This document shows positions 57,891 through 64,000 of a stretch of DNA of 64,000 bases, in pieces. The stretch comes from Microtetraspora glauca. Lineage in GTDB: Bacteria; Actinomycetota; Actinomycetes; Streptomycetales; Streptomycetaceae. The notes beneath the pieces were generated by a model. That model saw nothing but the letters and a program-made list of their open reading frames with translations. It did no database searches and was not told the DNA's origin. The position numbers and the translations under genes were made by a program. Positions within the stretch are counted from its first letter, which is position 1, and each line of letters opens with the position of its first letter. Location: NCBI GenBank assembly GCA_000721275.1, contig JOFO01000003.1:1-64000 (forward strand), written 5' to 3'.

Positions 57891-59393
57891 TCAGTGCCGG
57901 GGGACGCCCAGGGGGTTGTCGTCGCGGAGTTCCGGGGGGAGGAGGTGCTGGGGGGTGGACTGGTAGGTGACCGGGCGGAGCCAGCGTTCGACGGCGGTGG
58001 TGCCGACCGAGGTGGCGGTGGAGGTGGTGGCCGGGTAGGGGCCGCCGTGGTGCTGGGCGGCGGCGACGGCGACGCCGGTGGGCCAGCCGCCGACGAGGAT
58101 CCGGCCGGCCAGCGGGGTGAGGGCGGCGAGCAGGCCGGGGGCCTCCGGGTCCTCGTCGGCGCAGTGCAGGGTGGCCGTGAGGTTGCCGGGGAGCCGGCCG
58201 AGGACGGCGGTGATCTGCGCCGCGTCGGTGTAGCGGGCGACGACGGTGACGGGGCCGAAGCACTCCTCCAGCAGGAGTTCGTGGCCGCCGTCGGCGAGCC
58301 GGGCGGCGTCGACGGTGAGGACGCCGGCGGTGACGGTGTGCTCGCCGGCCGCGCCGGGGGCGACGGGGGCCTCGACGCCGTCGAGGGCGGCGCGCTCGGC
58401 GACCCCGGCGACGAACGCCTCCCGCATCCGGTGGTCGAGGAGGACGGCGGGGCCGGCCTGGCCGACGCCGTCGGTGACGGCGGCCAGGAAGCGGTCGCCG
58501 TCGTCACCGGCCGGGGCGAGGACGAAGCCGGGCTTGGTGCAGAACTGCCCGGCGCCCAGGATCATCGAGCCGGCCAGGCCGGCGCCCAGCTCCTCGGCCC
58601 GCTCGGCGGCGGCGCCGGGCGTGACGACGACCGGGTTGAGCGAGCCGAGCTCGCCGTGGAAGGGGATCGGCACGGGGCGGGCGGCGGCGGCGTCGAAGAG
58701 CGCCCGGCCGCCGCGTACGGAACCGGTGAAGCCGGCCGCCGCGACCAGCGGGTGCCGGACGAGCGCGACGCCCGCCTCGAAGCCGTGCACCAGCACGACG
58801 ACGTCCTCGGGGAGGCCGCTCTTGGCGGCGGCCCGGCGCAGCAGGCCGGCGGTCAGCTCGGAGGTGGCGGGGTGGTCGGGGTGGGCCTTGACGACGACGG
58901 GGCAGCCGGCGGCCAGCGCGCTGGCGGTGTCGCCGCCGGGCACGGAGAAGGCGAGCGGGAAGTTGCTGGCCGCGTAGACGGCGACGACGCCGAGCGGGAT
59001 CTTCCAGCGGCGCAGGTCGGGGCGGGGCGGCACGGCCGACGGGTCGGGCAGGTCGATCCGTACGTCAAGGAAGGCGCCCTCGTCGACGACGGCGGCGAAG
59101 GCCCGCAGCTGGGCGGTGGTGCGGGCGAGTTCGCCGGTGAGCCGGGGGGTGCCGAGGGCGGTCTCGGCGTCGGCGGTGGGGACGATCTCGTCGGCGGCGG
59201 CGTCGAGGAGGTCGGCGGCGGTCCGCAGGAAGGCCGCCCGGACCGCGCGGTCGGCGAGGGAGTCGCGGGCGGCGTGCGCGGCGCGCACCGCGCGGTCGAC
59301 GCCGTCCGGCGTGGCCTCCGTCGCGACCTGCTCGCGCCGCTTCCCCGAGCGGGGGTCCACACTCCACACTGCTGCTGCCGACACGGCCCACAC
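57891..59393 (-). CDS. Aldehyde dehydrogenase (ketoglutaric semialdehyde type)
   Basis: A 500-residue NAD(P)-dependent aldehyde dehydrogenase. The active site is HGELGSLNP (general-base Glu) and GAGQFCTKPG (catalytic Cys); the cofactor region is FPLAFSVPGGDTASALAAGC. The QFCTKPG pattern is typical of 2,5-dioxovalerate (alpha-ketoglutaric semialdehyde) dehydrogenases used in sugar-acid and hydroxyproline catabolism. GTG 59393 or GTG 59384 as start. Divergent from an IclR regulator that probably controls it. Confidence 0.88.
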   Translation of the reverse strand: MWAVSAAAVWSVDPRSGKRREQVATEATPDGVDRAVRAAHAARDSLADRAVRAAFLRTAADLLDAAADEIVPTADAETALGTPRLTGELARTTAQLRAFAAVVDEGAFLDVRIDLPDPSAVPPRPDLRRWKIPLGVVAVYAASNFPLAFSVPGGDTASALAAGCPVVVKAHPDHPATSELTAGLLRRAAAKSGLPEDVVVLVHGFEAGVALVRHPLVAAAGFTGSVRGGRALFDAAAARPVPIPFHGELGSLNPVVVTPGAAAERAEELGAGLAGSMILGAGQFCTKPGFVLAPAGDDGDRFLAAVTDGVGQAGPAVLLDHRMREAFVAGVAERAALDGVEAPVAPGAAGEHTVTAGVLTVDAARLADGGHELLLEECFGPVTVVARYTDAAQITAVLGRLPGNLTATLHCADEDPEAPGLLAALTPLAGRILVGGWPTGVAVAAAQHHGGPYPATTSTATSVGTTAVERWLRPVTYQSTPQHLLPPELRDDNPLGVPRH

Positions 59394-59403
59394 CCCTATT
59401 CAC

Positions 59404-59433
59404 TATGATGAACGTCGTTCTTGTGCATGAACG
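59404..59433. promoter_or_regulatory. Operator/promoter between aldehyde dehydrogenase and iclR-type gene
   Basis: The 114-base gap holds TATGAT (59404-59409, a -10 for the regulator gene), the palindrome GAACG-T-CGTTC (59410-59420) and two direct copies of ATGAACG (59408-59414 and 59427-59433) spaced 19 bases, about two helical turns. IclR proteins commonly bind such repeats between themselves and their target. Confidence 0.5.
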
Positions 59434-59507
59434 CTTCGGGGTGGACTCTAGGGAGGCCGCGGGCGTTCCGACAAGGGCACCCGGTAGTCACGGAGAAGGG
59501 CGGGGTC

Positions 59508-60278
59508 ATGGCCGGTGCCGACGCGAGCGGTGCGCAGGTGAAGTCCGCGGTGCGGACGGTGGAGCTGCTGGAGTTCTTCGCCGGCCGGCCCGGGATGCAC
59601 ACCCTGGCCGCCGTGCAGGAGGCGGTCGGCTACCCCAAGTCGAGCCTGTACATGCTGCTGCGCACGCTGGTCGAGCTGGGCTGGGTGGAGACCGACGCCA
59701 CCGGCACCCGGTACGGCATCGGGGTGCGGGCGCTGCTGGTGGGGACCTCGTACATCGACGGCGACGAGGTCGTCGCGGCGTCCCGGGCGACCCTGGACCG
59801 GCTGTCGGACGACACCACCGAGACCGTGCACCTGGCCCGGCTCGACGGCACCAGCGTGGTCTATCTGGCCACCCGCCAGTCCCAGCACCACCTGCGGCCC
59901 TTCACCCGGGTCGGCCGCCGGCTCCCCGCGCACTCGACCGCGCTGGGCAAGGCGCTGCTCGCCACCCACGACGACGAGCGGGTGCGGGAGCTGCTGCCGG
60001 CGGAGCTGCCGGCGGTCACCGCGCACACGATCACCGACCGGGAACGGCTGATCGAGGAGCTGGCGGCGGTGCGGGAGCAGGGCTTCGCGGTGGACCGCGA
60101 GGAGAACACGCTGGGGCTGCGCTGCTTCGCGGTGGCGATCCCCTACCGGACCCCGGCCCGGGACGCGCTGAGCTGCTCGGTGCCGGCCGCGCGGCTGACG
60201 CCGGGGCACGAGCAGCTGATCAAGGACGCCCTGTTCGACGCGCGGGACCGGCTGACGCTGGCGACCCGGCGGCTCTGA
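59508..60278 (+). CDS. IclR-family transcriptional regulator
   Basis: A 256-residue IclR regulator. The N-terminal winged helix is SAVRTVELLEFFAGRPGMHT ... LAAVQEAVGYPKSSLYMLLRTL, and the effector domain has HLARLDGTSVVYLATRQS, RLPAHSTALGKALLA, and GFAVDREENTLGLRCFAVAI. It is divergent from the aldehyde dehydrogenase, so it probably senses a sugar acid or related aldehyde precursor. ATG 59508 has GGAGAAGGG upstream. Ordinary family length. Confidence 0.9.
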   Translation: MAGADASGAQVKSAVRTVELLEFFAGRPGMHTLAAVQEAVGYPKSSLYMLLRTLVELGWVETDATGTRYGIGVRALLVGTSYIDGDEVVAASRATLDRLSDDTTETVHLARLDGTSVVYLATRQSQHHLRPFTRVGRRLPAHSTALGKALLATHDDERVRELLPAELPAVTAHTITDRERLIEELAAVREQGFAVDREENTLGLRCFAVAIPYRTPARDALSCSVPAARLTPGHEQLIKDALFDARDRLTLATRRL

Positions 60279-60383
60279 GGCGCCGCCGGTCCGCGCCGCG
60301 GAGTCCGTGCAGGATGAACGTTTCCTGAGAATCCGGCCCCGTCCGGAACGCCGCCGACCGCCCCGTTCGTCCCTTCTGGTGCC

Positions 60384-61832
60384 ATGAACAAGACCATCAG
60401 GCGCACCTCGGTCTTCGTGCTGCTCCTCGTGCTCGCCCTCCTCGGCCGGGCCACCTGGGTGCAGGCGTACGAGAGCAAGGCGCTCGCGAACGACAACAGC
60501 AACCGGCGGAAGACGATCGCGCAGTACGCGCATCCGCTCGGGAACATCGTGGTGGCCGGCTCGCCGGTCACCGGCTCGAAGCGCACCGCGAGCGGCGACC
60601 TCGCGTACGAGCGCAGCTACACGGACGGCGAGCTGTACGCGGCGGTCACCGGCTACAGCTCGCAGGCGTATGGCTCCACCCAGCTGGAGGGCATCTGGTC
60701 GGGGGTCCTGGACGGCACCGACGACCGGCTGAAGAACCCCGTGGACGCGGTGACCCGCAAGCAGCAGGAGCCGGGCACCGTCCTCACCACCATCGACCCG
60801 GAGGTGCAGAAGGCCGGCTACCGGGCGCTCGGGAACAAGAAGGGCGCGGCGGTCGCGATCGACCCGGTGAGCGGCCGGATCCTCGGGATGGTGTCCACCC
60901 CGTCGTACGATCCCTCGGCCATCGCCGGCACGAACGACGGCGACGCGTGGCGGAAGCTGCTGGACGACCCGGACAAGCCGCTGGTCAACCGGGCGCTGCG
61001 GCAGCCGCTGCCGCCCGGCTCCACCTTCAAGCTGGTGGTCGCCGCCGCCGCGCTGGAGGACGGCCTGTACTCCTCGGTGGACGTGCGGACGGACAGCCCG
61101 GACCCGTACACCCTGCCCGACACCCGGACAGTGCTGCGGAACGAGAACGCCGCCGCGCCCTGCGAGAACGCCACGATCCGCACCGCGCTCCAGTACTCCT
61201 GCAACAACGTCTTCGCCAAGATGGCCGCCGACCTGGGGCAGGACAAGGTGCGGGCGACGGCGGAGAAGTTCGGCTTCAACGACGACGAGCGGGACGTGCC
61301 GGTCCGGGCGTACGCGAGCGTCTACCCGTCGGGCATGGACCGGCCGCAGACCGCGCTCACCGGCATCGGCCAGTTCGACGTCACCGCCACCCCGCTCCAG
61401 ATGGCGATGGTGTCGGCGGTGATCGCCAACGACGGGCTGCTGGCCGCCCCGCACATGGTCTCCGAGGTGGTCGACTCCGACGGTGACGCCCTGGAGTCCT
61501 TCGAGGACGGCGACACGACCCGGATCGTGTCCTCCGCCACCGCCGAGCAGCTGCGCAGCGCGATGGTGACGGTGGTGGAGAAGGGCACCGGCGGCAACGC
61601 GGCGGTGCCGGGCGCCGAGGTCGGCGGCAAGACGGGCACGGCGCAGCACGGCGAGAACAACAGCAAGACGCCGTACGCCTGGTTCACCTCGTACGCGAAG
61701 GACCCGGTGACCGGGAAGCAGGTGGCGGTGGCCGTGATGATCGAGGACTCCGGCGCGGCCCGCTCGGAGGTCAGCGGCAACGGTCTGGCGGCGCCGGTCG
61801 CGCAGCGGATGATGGCGGCGGCGCTGCGGTGA
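60384..61832 (+). CDS. Class B penicillin-binding protein (PbpA-like)
   Basis: A 482-residue transpeptidase that crosslinks peptidoglycan. An N-terminal helix (TSVFVLLLVLALLGRATW) anchors it, a short dimerisation-like region follows, and the transpeptidase domain has SxxK at PPGSTFKLV (Ser213), SxN at YSCNN (Ser272) and KTGTAQ (Lys416). It is PbpA-like, but here no FtsW/RodA partner gene is next to it, unlike the main pbpA locus in Streptomyces near pknA/pknB. I take it for an extra paralogue. Confidence 0.9.
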   Translation: MNKTIRRTSVFVLLLVLALLGRATWVQAYESKALANDNSNRRKTIAQYAHPLGNIVVAGSPVTGSKRTASGDLAYERSYTDGELYAAVTGYSSQAYGSTQLEGIWSGVLDGTDDRLKNPVDAVTRKQQEPGTVLTTIDPEVQKAGYRALGNKKGAAVAIDPVSGRILGMVSTPSYDPSAIAGTNDGDAWRKLLDDPDKPLVNRALRQPLPPGSTFKLVVAAAALEDGLYSSVDVRTDSPDPYTLPDTRTVLRNENAAAPCENATIRTALQYSCNNVFAKMAADLGQDKVRATAEKFGFNDDERDVPVRAYASVYPSGMDRPQTALTGIGQFDVTATPLQMAMVSAVIANDGLLAAPHMVSEVVDSDGDALESFEDGDTTRIVSSATAEQLRSAMVTVVEKGTGGNAAVPGAEVGGKTGTAQHGENNSKTPYAWFTSYAKDPVTGKQVAVAVMIEDSGAARSEVSGNGLAAPVAQRMMAAALR

Positions 61833-61959
61833 AGTGGCGTCCGCGGGGGCCGGATTGGCCCCCGCGGGCCTTCGTGCGATAGGCAGGGTCCCGCTCGCCC
61901 GCTCGAACAGAGCGCATCTCTTCGAACTGCCGATCTCGCTCGCCCCGCGGAGGACCGTC

Positions 61960-62382
61960 GTGCGTCGCCTGCCCCGTTCGCTCTCCGGCTGGACCATGGC
62001 GGTCTTCGGCCTCCTCGCCGCCGCCCTCGGGGTGGTCGGCCTGGTCGCCCCGGACGTCCTGCTCACGGTGATGGGCTTCGCGCCGGTGCCCGACGGGGAG
62101 CGCGCGGCCGGCGACCACACGCTGGTGTTCCTGACCGCCTCCTCGATGGCCGCGCTGAACATGGGCGTCTACTACGTGCTCGCCGCGCTCGCCGACTGGC
62201 GGGCGTTCTTCCGCTGGACGGTCCCCTTCCGGCTGCTGACCTGCGCGGTCTTCACGCTGGCCGTGATCACCGAGCGGGCCCCGTCCGGGTTCCTCGGGGT
62301 CGGCCTGTGGGAGGGGATCGGCGCCGTGGTGACGGGCGCGGCGCTGAGGTACGAGGGGAAGCGGGCCGCGCGCACCGCGTGA
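61960..62382 (+). CDS. Small four-helix membrane protein, unknown function
   Basis: A 140-residue protein with four hydrophobic segments (about 12-32, 48-65, 72-92 and 100-122) and a positively charged tail. I know no function. GTG 61960 is preceded by GCGGAGGACC, a good ribosome site. It follows the PBP gene by about 130 bases and may be separate from it. The frame extends upstream to 61834 without protein character. Confidence 0.72.
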   Translation: MRRLPRSLSGWTMAVFGLLAAALGVVGLVAPDVLLTVMGFAPVPDGERAAGDHTLVFLTASSMAALNMGVYYVLAALADWRAFFRWTVPFRLLTCAVFTLAVITERAPSGFLGVGLWEGIGAVVTGAALRYEGKRAARTA

Positions 62383-62648
62383 GCCGGCGGACCTGAGGCC
62401 CTTCCGGCGCCGCGCGTACGGCAGGTGCCCGATCCGCCGGGGGCACCTCAGGCGCCACGCTCCGTCCATGCGCTGGTATCTGACGGGTGTGCTCGTGTCC
62501 GGGTTCGGGACGACGGCGAGGTGCAAGGAGCGGCTGGGCGCGGTCGGCCCGGCCGCGGGGCCGTCCTGACCGGCCCCCTTCGTGGTGCGCCCCCGCGAGG
62601 GGCCGGGGAGCATGGAAGGGGCGGCGGGCTCGGCGGGAGGAGGGCAGG

Positions 62649-64000
62649 GTGACGGCCGGTTCCTTCCCGGAGACGGGCACGGACACGGAGACGGGCGCGG
62701 ACACGACCGGCGCGGAGGAGCGGCGTGCCGTGCGAGGGTCGGCGTTCGGCGCGCGGGGTCTGCTCGACGTGCTCGGGGTGGCCGCCGTGGTGGTGGACGC
62801 GGCCGGCCGGATCGTGCTGTGGAGCCCGCAGGCCGAGGGGCTCTTCGGCTACCGCGTGGACGAGGCCCTGGGCCGGTACATCGCCCCGCTGATCGTCGGC
62901 GAGGAGCGCCGGGCCGAGGCGATGCGGCTCTTCGGCGAGGTGCTGGGCCGCGGCACCACCTGGGCGGGCACCTTCCCCGTACGGCACAAGGACGGTTCGA
63001 CCCGCGAGGTCGAGTTCCGCAACATGCGGCTCACCGACGACCTCGGCGACCTGTACGCGCTCGGCATCTGCGCCGACCGGTCCGCCGTCGCCCGGGTGGA
63101 GACCGAGCTGGCCCTCTCCGACCGGCTGGTCGACCAGTCCCCCATCGGCCTCGCCGTCCTCGACACGGACCTGCGGTACGCGCTGGTCAACCCGGCGCTC
63201 GAACGGTTCGACGGGGTGCCGGCGGAGCGGCACCTGGGGCGGCGCCCCTCCGAGGTGCTGCCGGGCCTCGACGCGGCGCCGCTGGAGGCGGCGGCCCGGC
63301 GGGTGCTGGAGACCGGGACGCCGCTCCTCGACCTCCAGGCGCTGGGCGCGACCCCGTCCGACCCGGGCGGCGGCGAGCACGCCTGGTCGGTGTCGTTCTA
63401 CCGGCTGGAGGCGGCCGGCGGCCGGGTCCTCGGCGTGGCGGCCTGGGTGGTCGACGTGACCGAGCGGTACCGGGCGGACGCGGCGGCCGACCGGTCGCGG
63501 CGGCGGCTCGCCCTGATCGCGGACGCGTCCGCGCGGGTCGGCACCACCCTGGAGGTGGAGCGGACCGCCGGCGAGCTGGCGTCGGTGGTGGTGCCCGCGC
63601 TCGCCGACGTGGCCGCCGTCGACGTCCTCGACTCGGTGCTGTCGCTGCGCCGGCCGGGCAGCGCCGAGGGCCCGGCGCTGTTCCGGGCGCTCGCGGTGAG
63701 GGCCGGGCACGAGACGGAGGCGCTGGCGGCGGCCGACCCGCCCGGCTCGGTCGCGCTGTACGGCGCCGACCGGCTGGTGACCCGGTGCGTGCAGAGCGGG
63801 CAGCCGGTGCTGGTGGCCCGGGTCGGGGCGGCGGACCTGCCGCGGATCGCGCGCGGCCCGGAGGCGGCCCGGCTGCTGGAGCGGGCCGGGGTGCACTCGT
63901 ACCTGGCGGTGCCGCTGATCGCTCGCGGCGAGGTGCTGGGGGCCCTCGACCTCAAGCGGGACCGGCACCACCCGCTGCCGTTCGACGCGGACGACGTGCT
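62649..64000 (+). CDS. PAS-PAS-GAF sensor protein, cut by the window end
   Basis: At least 450 codons open to the window end. After an acidic head comes a PAS domain (AAVVVDAAGRIVLWSPQAEGL ... split: AAVVVDAAGRIVLW, SPQAEGLFGY; with FPVRHKDGSTREVEFRNMRL), a second PAS (LVDQSPIGLAVLDTDLRYALV ... split: LVDQSPIGLAVLD, TDLRYALVNPALE) and a GAF domain (LALIADASARVGTTLEVERT onward). In Streptomyces such proteins usually continue into a PP2C/SpoIIE phosphatase and often an ATP-binding anti-sigma-like domain. GTG 62649 follows GGAGGAGGG. No stop codon is in the window. Confidence 0.85.
   Translation, partial: MTAGSFPETGTDTETGADTTGAEERRAVRGSAFGARGLLDVLGVAAVVVDAAGRIVLWSPQAEGLFGYRVDEALGRYIAPLIVGEERRAEAMRLFGEVLGRGTTWAGTFPVRHKDGSTREVEFRNMRLTDDLGDLYALGICADRSAVARVETELALSDRLVDQSPIGLAVLDTDLRYALVNPALERFDGVPAERHLGRRPSEVLPGLDAAPLEAAARRVLETGTPLLDLQALGATPSDPGGGEHAWSVSFYRLEAAGGRVLGVAAWVVDVTERYRADAAADRSRRRLALIADASARVGTTLEVERTAGELASVVVPALADVAAVDVLDSVLSLRRPGSAEGPALFRALAVRAGHETEALAAADPPGSVALYGADRLVTRCVQSGQPVLVARVGAADLPRIARGPEAARLLERAGVHSYLAVPLIARGEVLGALDLKRDRHHPLPFDADDV

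Noticed and set aside
62425..62652. 75-codon ORF before the PAS protein
   Set aside because: Gly/Arg-rich, no ribosome site, and overlaps the ribosome site of the PAS gene. I see no gene in 62383-62648.
1..64000. Insertion sequences, prophage, CRISPR or attachment sites
   Set aside because: No transposase, integrase or regularly spaced repeats are present; the only tandem repeats are the three units near 20.8 kb.

Overview
This window is high-GC DNA (roughly 70-75% by eye, strong third-position G/C, many GTG starts and a few TTG) from the chromosome of a Streptomyces or very close actinomycete. The gene set and order (serB, fabG-fabI, tldD-tldE, tyrS, moaA, pit, a cobalamin operon, an LAETG-anchored wall protein) look like a conserved chromosomal core. 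I see no insertion sequence, prophage, CRISPR array, tRNA or rRNA. Most features are ordinary; the interest lies in regulatory DNA and a few odd proteins. Layout: 0-6.8 kb has serB, a SixA-like phosphatase, small membrane proteins, a NimT/CynX-type MFS exporter divergent from a FadR-type regulator across clear palindromes, a secreted protein, and the type II fatty-acid genes fabG-fabI. 6.9-15.7 kb has the TldD/TldE protease pair, tyrS with a strong terminator, stress and DUF membrane proteins, moaA, and a DUF485 plus sodium:solute symporter pair. 16-26.7 kb has a secreted subtilisin, a CoA transferase, a zinc alcohol dehydrogenase, a YhhN protein, a VIT-type metal transporter followed by 20-bp tandem repeats, a DEDDh exonuclease with a BRCT-like tail, SURF1, a GH15 trehalase-like enzyme, and an SDR protein lacking the usual Tyr/Lys pair. 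26.7-29.9 kb is an envelope-stress block (AmaP, DUF6286, two Asp23/Gls24 proteins, a tiny membrane protein). 29.9-39.4 kb has an enoyl-CoA hydratase, an HTH protein, an ABC-F ATPase with a candidate 13-residue leader ORF, a zinc metallopeptidase, a VOC protein behind a perfect 22-bp palindrome, an alpha/beta hydrolase whose nucleophile Ser is Gly, and a phosphate transporter behind a PHO box. 39.4-48.5 kb is the cobalamin region: an AdoCbl riboswitch, then cobD-cobQ-chelatase-cobO-cobB, a converging ZIP transporter, and a CobE-CobC fusion whose start is problematic. 48.6-53.5 kb has the LAETG wall protein with a structured leader, then an iron-box-controlled divergent unit (siderophore-interacting protein against penicillin acylase plus IucB-like acetyltransferase). 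53.5-64 kb has an amidohydrolase, two class V aminotransferase-fold proteins, a DsbA-family protein, an aldehyde dehydrogenase divergent from an IclR regulator, an orphan class B penicillin-binding protein, a small membrane protein and a PAS-PAS-GAF sensor cut by the window end. The best candidates for an undescribed system are the iron-box unit that pairs an Ntn-hydrolase acylase with a siderophore-type acyltransferase (50.0-53.5 kb) and the interleaved inverted repeats in the leader of the LAETG gene (49.77-49.84 kb). All functions are inferred from sequence motifs read by eye; no database search was run.
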